This document shows, piece by piece, positions 36,561 to 48,990 of a stretch of 64,000 nucleotides of DNA. The translations under genes and the position numbers were made by a program. Source of the DNA: Albula goreensis (taxonomy: Eukaryota; Chordata; Actinopteri; Albuliformes; Albulidae); NCBI GenBank assembly GCA_022829145.1, contig CM040763.1, positions 9,967,141-10,031,140 of the forward strand, written 5' to 3'. Within the stretch, counting starts at the first letter, position 1, and each line of letters opens with the position of its first letter. The notes beneath the pieces were generated by a model. It was not told where the DNA came from. It saw only the letters and a list, made by a program, of their open reading frames with translations, and ran no database searches.

Positions 36561-38625
36561 GAGGTGATGGGATGCTCTATCTGGCCTTGTTTACGTAATG
36601 CCAGAGTAAGTGTTTCATGATTATTTTCCTCACATTTCTCATCAAAGTAATTCAGTTCTACTGTTATAAAAGGATTAAACCATTATGAGAGCCAGTCTCG
36701 TTAGTCACAAAGCTGTAAAATTAGGAAGCTGTAGCTGTGGAATTGTTGAGCTTTCTCCAAAAACAACAAAGGATAACTCAGTTGATTGGTTCCCTCCAAA
36801 CAAGAAAAAAATTCCAATCGTAGATTCCATTTACACTGACTTGCACGTCTGTTCCACCTCTCAGCGCTAAGGTGGAAAAAAGCAAAGTTCAAATTACCTT
36901 CATTGTTCTGTGGGACACTGACAAACAGAAATTCAGCATGAATTACAAGGTGTGTCAGAAAATGGAAAAAAAAACCTGCATTAACAAGTTGGTGAAGCTG
37001 AAAGACAAAACCTCAATTGTCTATTTAAGAATCAAGTACTCTGATCAAAAAATCATTTTTATATTTTCTATGACATGTATGAAGCATTTCCTAGAATTTC
37101 TCTTGCAATCTGGACCATATTGTTATCACGGCAAGATATCTTAGATTAGAATGTCTGTGAAAAACACGATATCCTGGTTTCAAAACAACAAAATCATAAA
37201 TATGCACAACCCATGTACAGATACACAACAGTCATCTATATAATTAATCAAAAATTCTAAAGACATCAGAGTTATACCCATACAAAATAATCACTCATTC
37301 AAAAGAGAAATTCATTTCTCTGTTCACCATAATTAAAAAGTCAGGCTAATACAGGAGACTAGCTTGCATAATGACAGGAAAATAACGGTGAGTTCTAGGC
37401 CAAAAGGATATGGTTGGGAATGCTGAATCGTGCTTTTGAGTCCAGGGTGAGTAACCCAGTCTTATAGGTGAGCCAGATGTTCAGCCCAAATTTCACTCAA
37501 TAAGCTGTGGGTGCTCATTTGCAAATTTTCATGCTTCACTTGTGAAAATAAAACAGTCAAAGAAAACTAAATAATATAGCAAATGCATTAGTTTAGTTTT
37601 CATATGTTTGTCCTAATCTGTTTAACTGATGGCTCTGAATTTATATTCTGGTTTAACAGTTGAGTGGCAAACAAGCCTGTTCAAAATTTTTCAAGTACAT
37701 TGGCATAATCAGATACATCTCAGATTCATAAATGAGATTGTAAGGACACTGACTTTCACTCTACTAATAAATAATCATTAATCATGATAACAACTACAAT
37801 AATAATGTACCTGCAATGGAAATTTGTTACACTGGTTAATTTGTGACATGGAAAAAAGGAGACCCAATATCACAGACTGACAGACAAAATCTCTAAGCAG
37901 ATATCCAATGTTTTTCTCTCTGTGTGTCCCATGAACAGCAAGATCGCTTTACCCAATCATCTGCAGTCAGAAAACCAGATACAACTCCGGAATCACAAGC
38001 CACTGATATGCCTCAGACAAAAAAGTGTCATTTCCAAGGACTAGGTGGAATCTACAACACCAGATGTGATGAATAATCATATAAACACGCTATGCTAATA
38101 AACATATCAAATACTATCAGTAATCCATTTGTCACAGTTTACATACTGTTTTTATTTAGTAATCATAGCTAGAACCCATACATAACAGGTGATGAAGGGA
38201 GATCTATTTTAAACTGCTGCTCTTATAAAAAGACATGGTACTTATATGTATTTACATGGGTGTGTGCGTCTGTGTGTCCACAGCTTCAGGGACAGATCAA
38301 GCTCTCGTACTACTACCTAGACACGAGATGATCAATGAAGGGCTGCCTTCAGCGGGATCACTGGGTATCCTATGGGCCCTTCAATCACAGATCCATGATC
38401 TACTGCCTTGCTTTACTCAGGGCTCTCTTTTCAATCATTTCTCACTTGCATCCATCCAAAGCTCTGCCAAGAGTACCTCTAGGTAATTGCACACTTTAAA
38501 TGTGACATCTCTCAATTATTCTTCTATTCATATGCAGGTCACAAGTAAAACAAGCAGCACTCTCATATCTTTCACATGCAATGACAATGACATAAAGTAC
38601 AAAAAAAATTACCCAAAAACATATA
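36561..38625. other. Gene-free stretch
   Basis: No gene recognised. Overlapping short frames at 36.68-37.14 kb lack recognisable domains. Confidence 0.5.
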
Positions 38626-38947
38626 CAGGAGGTCCTCGGGTTACGACGGTCTCGAGTTACGTTGTTTGATGGTTACGACGCACTCCCATAAATTACTTAA
38701 AAAACCTAGTTTCGACCTAAGCGGTTTGGTTCATAAATACGACCACAGAAATAAAAATAATAAATTGTTCTCTCTTTTTTTTTATTAACGTTTCATTTAA
38801 TTACTGTATTTTATATGTCCTTCATCTGTTGTGTGTACAGTGTGAGTGACTTAAGGTGTTAATTTAGGTATAAATTCCGACTTACGTCGAAAATCGGCTT
38901 ACGAAAAGTCGTAGGAATGGAACTCAATCGTAAGTTGAGGACCCCTG
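38626..38947. mobile_element. 322-bp MITE with terminal inverted repeats and TA target duplication
   Basis: The left end reads CAGGAGGTCCTCGGGTTACG. The right end, read on the minus strand from 38,947, reads CAGGGGTCCTCAACTTACGA. The two agree at about 16 of the first 20 positions after allowing one indel, and TA flanks both ends (38,624-38,625 and 38,948-38,949). TA duplications and a CAG start identify the Tc1/mariner superfamily, probably the pogo/Tigger group. There is no coding frame. Several TTACG/CGTAA motifs repeat inside each arm, and the CpG content is still high, which suggests a fairly young copy. Confidence 0.85.
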
Positions 38948-41268
38948 TACAATATATTTAAACATCTGCAGATGGCAATACAAACACCAGGAGCACAACA
39001 GATTTAATACTTATCTTGACTATATCTCTATTGAGGAGATGGACACATTTTGAATATATGGACATATTTTAAAATTTTGACTATGAGCGAAATTCTGATG
39101 CTACGCTCACAAGGACTTGGAATTCTAAAATTATTCATATTGTTGATTCTTCTATGCACCAAAAAACCAGTTAGCCAGCTGAGGTACCAACCCTTAACTG
39201 ACTAGCTAGATTAACTGGAAACACACATCTGCTAATAATATAATTAGTGAATAAAAGAATATGAGGTGTTTGGGTAAAGCGCCATTTCAAACTATAGATT
39301 TTTAAAAACATGCATGAAATGCACAACTATGTAAATATATAGCTAGGCACATTTTACTGTGAAATGAATGAATAAACTAGTAAATATTCACTTAAAACAA
39401 AACCCTTACTTTTTAAAACACAATGTTGAGCAATGCAGAGCCAGGCAATTGCCTTTCCCTTTCAATCAAATAATAAGCTGGGAGACATTTAATCTGTAAC
39501 ATATCTTATAAATATTCTAGCCTTATAGTATTGATCATTCGGCAAACTGCATTTGCAGTGGAATTTTCACTGTGGGAATGGCGTTTGCATGTGTTCCCCC
39601 AAACTATACCCCTGTATGTATGTTTATTCCATGCAACAATGCTGGTTTATGCATTATGGTACATCTGGGAAGGCTAGTTCTTGGAGAGAAGTACATCAGG
39701 ACACTGTCAACATATTGTTGACAGTTTAAAAAATACAAGGTCATTGTCCTCTACCTATATTGTATGTTAAAAGCAGGGAAAAAACATTGGTAATTACAGG
39801 ACAAAGGAGGGGACATAATATGGGTAAGCAGATGTATGAAGATGGAACAGCTGCATAAAAATAACATACATTTAGGTTTTAATGCACCAGTCAGTAATTT
39901 TTATGCCTTTCAGTGCTTACAGTTTACCATTGTAGGGGCAGAAGAAATGAAATGTCAAAATAAATCCACTCCTGTTCTGAATCACAGGCTATAATGATGT
40001 CTGATTCCCCTTTTGTTATTCTTTCTTCAATAATTACTCGAGCAGCTCATACAAAGCCTTCTGCTCCCTCTGTTATTCTTATGTCTATGACAGCGCCATT
40101 CTCTCAATGAAATGAGCAACAAAATATTTTGCTCAAAACTTTCTGCATAACTTACGTTTGGCCTTGGGGTTAAATTGTGTGTAACATCTGCTTGCAATGC
40201 ACCCACAATCTGATATATAATAAATGGGTAAATGAGTATTTTACTCATGTCACAAACGAAACGCCACTGCACATAGATGTCATAAACACATAGACCAGGA
40301 TGGTTTTTACCTTAGCAATACCTGAGCAAAAATATATCAGCATTAATATATCAATACATCAATTTAGCTAGCTAACTCCCAGAGAGCTTGCTAGCTATTT
40401 TAAAGCTCAAGCAGTTATCCATCCAACCTAAAATTCATTTCACATTTGGTCAGTTACTATCAGATGGTGCTAGCTGCTGTATCCTTCTGATGAAATGAGA
40501 TGTGGAAACTGCCAGTGTTGAAAATAGCACTTAGCTTCTAAAAGGCTTTTTTGTCACTTGAAAAGTTGTTTGCTACCAATTCTCTCTACCTTTTTTTTTC
40601 AAATAATTAATTTTTTGCAGAAAAATTAACAGACATTTTGCTACAATATATACTATTTAAAAATAGTAAGTGTGGGGAAAATAAAAATGTCTCAGATATT
40701 TGGCAGATCAGCCAAGTTTAAGTTTTTTTTGTTTGTTTTTATTGTACCAGATATCAGGTCTGTTCTGGGTGGAACATCATTCCCAGCTGGATTTCATTGG
40801 TCAATCTCACTCTTAAAAGCAGAAGAGAGGTTTTGCAACATATTAACATTGTTCACTTTTGACCTTTTAACTCCTGTGTTGTGATTTCTACAGTTAATGA
40901 CTGAAACTCTTCTCCTGTCATGGTCTTTCTTCAGTGTTTCTTCACTGAGCATTAAGATGGCAGCAAGTGAAGTACACTGAAAGGAAATGCCTTTTTCATC
41001 GGTACCCAGTATCTCTTCATATTTCACTGCTGCACAGGTAATATAAACTATATCTAATCTTTTTATTTACCTAAAACTGTACACTTTTGCATAAGAAAAT
41101 TGTACTTTTCTGATCAAAAGCTTCTTTCATAATACCATAGCATTTTACATGCAATTTAGTTATTATGTTTGCCACTGAAGTTACAATCTTCAAAATACTA
41201 ATAGTTTCTCTCTTCTAAGTCACAAGTCATGATAGTATGACTGATTCCCAGTGCATACTGGAATGGTC
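38948..41268. other. Gene-free stretch
   Basis: No gene recognised. About 40,000-40,290 is a repeat-free block with several CpG, spanned by an 81-codon minus-strand frame without recognisable domain; it may be conserved regulatory sequence. Confidence 0.45.
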
Positions 41269-41300
41269 ACACATTAAAACATATTTATGTTTTAATGTGT
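41269..41300. repeat. Perfect 15-bp inverted repeat, 2-nt loop
   Basis: ACACATTAAAACATA, then TT, then the exact reverse complement. Flanking bases do not pair. Function unknown. Confidence 0.85.
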
Positions 41301-42159
41301 ACAAGCATGTAAACAGGCATAGGCAGTCAAACCATTTAAATGTTATCATTACAGAATCAACACTTTCATTTCATGAACATACTGAAATATGCTGCACACA
41401 ATAAAAAACCTCAGCTGACCATAAAAGTTTTCAGAAAATAATGGGCAAAATTATATGTGCCCAGATGGTTGAACGTGAATTACTTAAAAGCATTTAAGGA
41501 GACAGAACTGGAATGGACTTCACTGAGACTATACACAGTAATCACAAGCCTAAATGTTTGCATGCCACACCTGTGTTCATTTGGAAATGGGATGACACCC
41601 ACTGAGCCATTATTATACCATTTATAAATAAGCTCTTTCTGTTTTCATTTTGACTAGCTAAATCTATGTTCCACCCAAGCACTTTGAAAGAATCACTGCT
41701 TCGATTGTGAAACAAATGACATTTCAGAACTGAGAAGCACTCCTATCAATCACCAATAAGTTAATTTGAAATCATAAGACAGTTTTGGACACAGCCTGAG
41801 TCTTAGTGCAAGACTACATCACAAATTGATTACAACTGCTCATAAAATGAATTCAATCCGCTAACCCATTTCTTTGAACATTAATCTTAATTATAAGGAG
41901 CAGCTTCATAATGGTAATGTCTTCTACAAAATAAATAAATCAGGGTTTATTAGACATTTAAATTAATCAGTTTGTAAAAATATAATTAAGCAAAATGTTG
42001 ACTTTAGTATCTCCAAAGATGACACAGAATCCAAATGAAATTTAACAGTATATACTAATATTTTTTGAGTGGTGCCCACAAGTTTTAACAGCGATTAACA
42101 TGCCATTTCAATGAAAATGACTATGAAAACCCCCTTTATGTGCATATATTGTACCTATT
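41301..42159. other. AT-rich gene-free stretch
   Basis: No feature recognised. Confidence 0.55.
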
Positions 42160-44271
42160 AAGAACAGTTGCAGAATTTAGATGTAGATGATAAAGTAGCC
42201 ATATGTGTAAAGACGTACGTCTGTATAGTCAACCAAATTATTTTTACGCACTTGGAGCTGTGTGTACGTGCGGTAAGTGCGAAAAACATGACACAATGGC
42301 TAATAGTCAATCATTTATGTTTTGACAGCATGTCACACTATGGCCTTGTGAGGGCAAAGTGATTGCAATGAAGCAAAAATAACCATATAATGGTGAGAAG
42401 AATATTGTTTCTGCACAAAATATGCCATATTATTATTCACTGCTATACTATATCTGATATGAAAACTAATTTCACAAATGTTGCAAAAATCTTTGATACA
42501 GTTTAGTTCAAATCTCTGCTACTACAATGTCTTAATTTTGATAAACAGACGAGTACACATGTAGCTTTGGGAATTCAATCATGCTACGACCCCTAACCAC
42601 GACGTTCAACAGTTACCAACGCAAGGCAAAAATATTCAGTCATATGTTGATGGATGCACGCATGTTAAAGGTCGAAAAAGAAAAATGACTACTGTCGCTT
42701 TTCAAATAACCAATTCAAAATTTAAGATCACAACATGACCAGTTACATGCGCACACGGAAAACGTAAATTAAGTACCTTATTTGAATACATATTAAAAAT
42801 AATAATAATCTAACCATTCATATCAAACACGATTTCAAATAAGGGTAATGTTTATTTGATATGGTAAACGAGCCCCCTTTTAAGACCTTAAGAACTGCAA
42901 TGCACGTATAAGCGTGCTAAATAAGACACAAAGGTCAATGCACAATAGTTAAATAGTGTCAAACAACTTTCACTATTTCGAAATAAATGTTCTGTATGCG
43001 GGTTTTAGGCTACTTAAATCCCACTTATTGTATTTAAATTTGTAATAATAATAATGATGATGATAATTATAATAATAATCAATTGATCAATGTTTGAGGA
43101 TACAGTGATGATTCACGTTTTATATTTCACAATCTCATGTCATACAATATCTTTTCTATAGGTAGGCTGCCCTAAATCATTATGCAAATCTGTTTGAGCA
43201 ACGTATCATACATCAAAGTCGTACCTTTTATCCAAACCTAACATTTACCCTTGAATCCAACCAGACATAATAATCATGCCATAGCATGTACTGCACTATC
43301 GTTCAGGAAATAACGACCGTTGCTATCTGTATTCGTTCTATGGGACACAGATTGCATTGACGTTAGTCTGGGGCATATAAACCTCCTTGATCTAATTATT
43401 TACACTGGTACCTCTTGACATTTGAATTCCATTTCGGCTCTACATACAGGGAATATATGGCATGCTACACCTCATTATCAGTAACGGCGTAACGTTGTTG
43501 ATTCTATAATCAGAGAGCAATGCACTATCCCACAAACTGACTTACAGCCGAAAACAGTGTGCAAACAGGAGTCTTAGGAAACAAACGAGCAGCCGACCGT
43601 TGAATGTGCGGTATGTGGGATACCAAAAGCTAAACCTGCCAGAAGCGAATATACATGGTTAAGTAGCAGTAGTTTATTGTAACAATCACGTTTAGGAAGG
43701 CACTCCAATATTCGCTTATGACACATTTTTTGCAAGCCTGAAATGAATGAGGAGCATTCCACATGGTAGGAGCCGTACCGAAGCGTAGCCTATCCTTTTT
43801 TGAATCAGGTAGCCTAAGCATTCAAAGCAGGAAACGAAACGTCTATTTGTTCAGGAAACGTCTATGTGTACAGTTTTGCTCCATACTAACCTCTTAAAAT
43901 GTTTATCCAGTAGAATGTAGCTTCCCTGTATCGATTAACCTGTTTCCAACCGTTCAATACTCTACAATCCCATACCAAGGGAAAGACCATAAAAATCCAC
44001 TGGCATATTTAAATTATTGAATCTTAGACTTCTGTAGTCTTAGACTAATCTACCATTTGCTTTCCAGTGAATGTATTGAAAGGTTTACTTTCGAACGTGT
44101 ACATTGAGGTGTAGCCTGCACATTAGAGGAATCTATGCAACTCTTCAAAAACAACTTATCCCACTTATTCCACAATGTGTTGCAGAGAGAGAACCCTTCT
44201 ACAAATGTTTGAATTTAACTAGAAAATGGCAAGTTTTGAGGTGTGGGCAAACTCTTTAAAAAGACCCTTAC

Positions 44272-44770
44272 CTGATTCAATCTCATTTAGCATCCGATTG
44301 TCTTCAGTCGTAACAAAACTTCACTAAGATGATCCAACTTTACAACACGCCGCAGTTCGCTGGTTGATTGGATCGGCAGCAAAAACAAATTTCCCGCAAT
44401 TAGGAGTTCTGTCAAACTGATTGTCCTTAGCTTTCGCTCTTTCTGGAATGTCGAGGCAAAATGTGCGCGAGTGTGTAGACTAATTAAGGAACGTAGATAC
44501 AAGACATGCGGAACGTAACAAGAGGACACGCGAATGAAGGCATAGACTCCGGGGATGAAGGATCCGAATGTGACAAGCACACATGTGCCACTGCCAAGGA
44601 CCCTACCAACCAACAGCGCCCAAAAACAAGGGGAGATCGAATTACAGGAACGTTTTCGTTGTAAACCCCGGCTTCCGTGAACTACGGACGAGCTGCCTCT
44701 CCGCGCAAGATAGGGAACATCTTTTGCCCACGAATGCGAGAGAATGTGTTCATTTCAGCAAACGAGGCAC
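44272..44770 (-). other. Predicted first exon (mostly 5' UTR) of an unidentified minus-strand gene
   Basis: The exon would run from a start near 44,770 to a splice donor CAG|GTAAGG (last exon base 44,272), an excellent match to the donor consensus. It lies in the CpG peak. It contains a 108-codon frame (44,613-44,287) with no recognisable domain or convincing signal peptide, ending in TAA at 44,289-44,287. An ATG follows immediately (44,286-44,284) and gives only Met-Arg-Leu-Asn-Gln before the donor, in phase 0. Either the long frame is an upstream ORF and coding begins at this last ATG, or the exon is wholly untranslated, or the transcript is non-coding. I cannot name the gene, and I found no further exon to the left. 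Confidence 0.35.
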
Positions 44771-44798
44771 GGACACAACACATTCCCCCTCCAAGTGC

Positions 44799-44887
44799 TT
44801 TAAAGTAGCGCCCTCTCTTCAGGGTTGGCGAATGTAAAGCGCTGGTGTCCCCCTGCTGCGTCCAATCAGTGTGTCTACTACCATTGG
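44799..44887 (-). promoter_or_regulatory. Putative core promoter of a leftward gene
   Basis: Read on the minus strand, in order: CCAAT within ACCAATGG (44,883-44,887 complement), an inverted CCAAT box CTGATTGGACG (44,862-44,866 on plus), a CTCF-like CGCAGCAGGGGGACAC (about 44,845-44,860), and a TATA-like TTTAAA (44,799-44,804). The CCAAT boxes lie 60-85 bp upstream of TTTAAA, the usual spacing for NF-Y sites. A transcription start near 44,770 would follow. All of this is motif inference. Confidence 0.35.
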
Positions 44888-45120
44888 TAATAATTTAGGG
44901 GTCATCCATGACCAACACTTCACTCTGATGAATGGTTCCGTGCCGCTCAGTGCCCTGATGAGGACGTCTGTGTGCTTCTGATTACAAACGTTAATGAACT
45001 TAGAGCTTCATTAGGCTTTCATTTGGGGGTCTTCGCACGAGGACAGTAGTCATTTTATTTACTCTTACAGGGACACGGCACTACTGTTGAAGGCAGCGTA
45101 ACCGCTTAACCTAAAATACC

Positions 45121-45371
45121 CTGTTTAAAACTGGTTTGAGGACATTATATTTGTGTTGACAGGCGAAGTCGAAGTATTCTTCTGGTTGTTGCTTTACATC
45201 GATTTATATTTGTAAACAGATTTGCATTTTACCATGTATTCAGGTAGACGTGTTTGTTTGTTTTTATTATTATTATTTATTTATTTTATTTCGCAGTCAT
45301 CTCTGTTCCGAAGCATGCCAGCCCCCAGTTTTTTTAAAGCCCTTCCAATGTGCGTGGCACACGGAAACGGT
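45121..45371. other. Gene-free stretch upstream of the putative promoter
   Basis: Falls back to AT-rich composition. Contains a short (ATT)n tract at about 45,264-45,282. No gene recognised. Confidence 0.5.
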
Positions 45372-45392
45372 TGTATGTATGTATGTATGTGT

Positions 45393-45467
<75 letters not shown>
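45372..45467. repeat. (GTAT)n/(GT)n compound microsatellite
   Basis: Four GTAT units grade into a pure (GT)n array of about 34 units. Cys-Val frames through it are artefacts. Confidence 0.97.
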
Positions 45468-45468
<1 letters not shown>

Positions 45469-46919
45469 ATTTACTGTGAAGTGTCTACATTTTTAGTTTT
45501 TCAACATCTTGAAATCGCATATAGTATGAGCAGTATGTTGTATCTATTATTTTGGTTACAGCTGTAAACAATAATCTCTCTTTGCGCCACAGCTACCCTT
45601 GTATTACTATCGGCCTCCTTCCACACTCACAGGCAAAATAATAATAAAAGCATACAACCATTAAAAACTATTCTGTTGTAAGAGATCAATTATTTATAAT
45701 AACATGGACAAATCTATTCTACATAAACCAGTGCCTGCATAAACATGCATTATAATAAAATAGGGAGTATGTTCATTAAAATTTGAATGGAAAACCATCT
45801 TACGCTTGAAAATGAAGTCATATAAACTGTTAATGTGACTTTTTGTACTGTCATTGTGCAGACGCCATGCTTAAATCCCTGAAAACTAAAACTATAGCAT
45901 CATCACTGGTGATAGTGGTTCACCTTCAGTCAGGTCAGGGCACAGCGCAAGTGGAGAGCATTCCTCAGAGAGTGCCATGTTACCTCAGGATGGAGTGCTG
46001 TCTGATTCATAGCCCTGGGGTCAAATCGGAACCAAAGGATGCTCACTCCAGACTGAGAAGACAAACTCTGCCCGGAAATGACTGCCTCTGTGTGGCTCTG
46101 GTAGGGGCACAGACTGTATCATAGCTCACTAAAGATGTACTCTCTGTCACCGTCACAGCAGTCCAGTACCAGAGCCCTGCTAGATGTGCTGTTTTACCAA
46201 TCACACCTGTAGCTGTACCACTAAAGGTGTGGGTGAAACTACAAAAAAGAATATTTACACCTGAAATAGATGGCATTAATTGGGGCTTGTTCTCATGGCA
46301 GTTCACAATCAAAAAATGTGTATTTAAGCAAAAATGTTTCAAACAAAAAAAAACAAATGTCATTCACACATAAGCACACATGTTCTCTCCATCAATAAAA
46401 CCCCAGTTCTTAACATCTGTCATGCAAGTTTTGGTATTGAAATGATAACAAGATATACATATTGTGAGTAATGTTTCAGAGATGGAAGATGGCAGTTCAA
46501 ACATAAACTTTGAACGAATGACATTCTCTTCTGTATAATATGACGTGAGGCAATTTAACACAAACATTGTAACAGCCCTAATAACCTAGGATGCACTGGG
46601 CAAAAGGAAATGACAGTCAGGTGTCTGATGTGGACACTTGACACTGTGAAAAATGGTTCAAATAATGAAGAAAATACTGCACTATCACAAGCTCATCTTC
46701 ATATCTCAACAGATAAGCAAGTCTATGCAAATTTAATGTGGGGGTGTCCCAGGGTTTCTGACATTCAAAATTATTACCAGATGTTTGAGTTTTTGAGTCA
46801 TCTGCTTTCTCTACCTTCTCTAGATTCTGACAAATTTACCATTTCAGATACAAACACCCAGATACAAAAACCCTTACATATGCTGTCTGAAAACTGAACT
46901 ACCTGTTGCCTGAACCCAA
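45468..46919. other. Gene-free stretch
   Basis: No gene recognised. About 45,920-46,110 contains GGGGTCAAATCGGAACC, faintly like a box B, and could be an old SINE, but no body is identifiable. About 46,610-46,900 may be part of the LINE relic that follows. Confidence 0.4.
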
Positions 46920-47870
46920 TCCATTCACAGTCTTTTAATCCCTGACAAATTTCCGCTGGTCCACTGGATGTGGCTCCTCAGCCTTCAAACACATTTGCGT
47001 CACCACTGAAGCTCACGAAACCTCTCTAGTAACGAGACACACTGCCACATTTCACTTTATCTCTTTTTTAAAACCTTGAAAACCTTTTTTGAATGGACTC
47101 TCACTTTTTCCTTCAATTTGACCTGCTGGACCAGAAACCAGTCTGGCTTTGGGCTGGCCACTCTACAGAGTTGGCCCTTCACACAGTCACAGCTCACAGC
47201 TGTGTTATAATCCTTCTCACCACTCTACAGTCTTTTAAAAAGTTGTGCACCTTTTTGTACTATCTTCCCCGAAGTTCTTGACGATCTGCGTCACTGCCCT
47301 CAAGTGGTCTTTTTCCTCCCTCAATATTAGTTCCTCCTAGGTTTCATGGATGGTGCTGTACCAGACATTAGTAGACAGGCTATGAGACATCACAGCCTCT
47401 ATAAAGGTGTCCCCCAGGGTTCTGTCCTTGGTCCTCTCTCTTTGCAGTGAGTCTCTCTGAAATCTCTACCTAAGGCTTATGTTTCCAGTTCTTATGCTGA
47501 TGACACTAACCTTTATCTCTCTGTTTCTCTCTTTATACATAGGGATCATGTATCTCAAGCTGGATGGTGAACCATTGCCCACAGCACAACCTGTCCACAA
47601 CTGAGATACTGTACATTGCTGCCAAGTGTTCCTCCAGCCTGACTTCTCTTGCACCCCAAACAGCACAAAGTTTCAGCCTCTTCAGGTGCTAGGAGACTTA
47701 GAGTTCTACTGGACAACAAACTGCTCTGTACTGAAACCTCTTCATCACTGGCCTCCCTGCCTACCATTAGACTTCTGTATAGGTCTTTCCAAATGTGGCT
47801 GCTTTTCTGGTCTATGTCGTCTCTGGTCTCAATGATATTGCCTCTTCTCACTTTCTTCACTTATGCTTAA
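46920..47870 (+). pseudogene. L2-type LINE reverse-transcriptase relic
   Basis: This is a dead non-LTR retrotransposon fragment. Recognisable reverse-transcriptase blocks occur in the right order on the plus strand: a degraded ISFLKTL-like block near 47,060; LLDQ...GHSTE (GHSTE from 47,156); GVPQGSVLGP (47,406-47,435); YADDT with catalytic Asp-Asp (47,493-47,507); and VLLDNKL near 47,700. The GVPQGS and YADDT blocks share one frame, separated by an in-frame TGA at 47,448-47,450. The GHSTE block is in another frame, so at least one frameshift and a sizeable internal loss are present. The set of motifs is typical of the L2 clade in fish. No endonuclease domain and no 3' tail were found. Confidence 0.8.
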
Positions 47871-48742
47871 TGCAATGTTCCCTCCCTTCATATTACATCT
47901 TACTTTACAGAAAACAACATTCTTATGTTCATGCACAACACTGCATGGCCAAATATTACAACAAATTGTTGGATTTTCTCTTAATAATTAATGTGGTGGA
48001 ATGGTCATCATATTCAGCACCATGACCAAATATCACTGCGTGTAGCGCTGTGAGGACTTCAAAACACTCTGCTTCAGGCTGGCTGAGAGAGACTTCCTTT
48101 CTGGTTAACTTGAAGTTACAGTAACATTGTTAGCCATAAACAAATGGGCAGTATTAGTAAAACAAGTTTCACATCAGCAGTCTTCTCATTGTGTCCGAGT
48201 TTTGGTGTCATAATGAGTGCACAAGGCATGTCGCTTTATTCATTATTAAACAGTCAACGGTTCTGTGCTTATGATACCTGAAAGTGTTTCATAAATTGAA
48301 CATTTTCAAACTAAATGTATAGTTAATAGTAGATTCATAGATTATAGATTAATAGATGCAGCAACTGACAAATGATTTTGCATTAAAAATAACCATGAAC
48401 AATTCAGTGAGGATGTCAATATGAATGGAGTACCGCCATGCTTTGTACACCTCACATGTTCAAACTTTGTCTTGTTTTCAAGAACCAAGATGTGTCCTAA
48501 GCAAAGCCCTGTGGACCTTATCACCACATGCACTTTAAAGTCTTGCTGAGCTCCCAAGAAGATGTTAGATAAATGAGGAAACTTGTAATCTTTGACAACA
48601 AATGTCTCTGCAAGATCTAATTCAGTGGTGGAAATAGCATACCAGGATCCACATCCCAACTTACAGCAAGGCCAGAATGATATTTCATGGACAAATCTTA
48701 AAGCTGTATCTCCTTTGAAAATCTTTACATCTCGAACCTGGT
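47871..48742. other. Gene-free stretch
   Basis: No gene recognised. The first part may still be LINE-derived. Confidence 0.45.
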
Positions 48743-48980
48743 CATAAAACCAATCAGCAGGTCACACATATTGAATTTGTTTGTGGACACTTGAAGAGTA
48801 AACATGGCTTTTGGGAACACGTCTGATTGGGTAATGCAAAAAACCCATTTATAAACACAATCATAAAACCAATCGGAAGGTCACACATATTAAATTTGGT
48901 TGTGGACACCTGGAAATTAAACACAGTTTTCTGAGAACACTTCAGATAATGTAATGCAACAACCCATTTATAAACACAAT
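48743..48980. repeat. 119-bp tandem duplication, two copies
   Basis: Copy 1 (48,743-48,861) and copy 2 (48,862-48,980) both begin CATAAAACCAATC, share GGTCACACATATT and GTGTGTGGACAC-like blocks, and end ACCCATTTATAAACACAAT. Identity is about 80 percent by eye, with small indels, so the duplication is not recent. Confidence 0.88.
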
Positions 48981-48990
48981 AATAAGTCAT

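Larger units (their letters stand above)
42160..45120. promoter_or_regulatory. CpG-elevated domain, probable unmethylated promoter region
   Basis: By hand count most 60-base lines here contain one to four CpG, against about zero or one in most of the window. The peak is 44,281-44,870, where lines contain two to six. In genomes methylated at CpG, such plateaus mark promoters kept unmethylated in the germ line. The rise is broad, with a CpG-bearing shoulder from about 42.2 kb, and the peak coincides with promoter-type motifs and a splice donor. A (TAA/TGA)n tract at 43,042-43,080 interrupts it. No SINE or transposon that would explain the CpG content is seen. Confidence 0.5.

Noticed and set aside
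44583..44837. 84-codon plus-strand frame in the CpG peak
   Set aside because: No donor site follows it on the plus strand and promoter motifs fit the minus strand better.
48743..48980. CRISPR-like repeat pair
   Set aside because: Two long contiguous diverged copies with no spacers, in an evidently eukaryotic genome: an ordinary tandem duplication.
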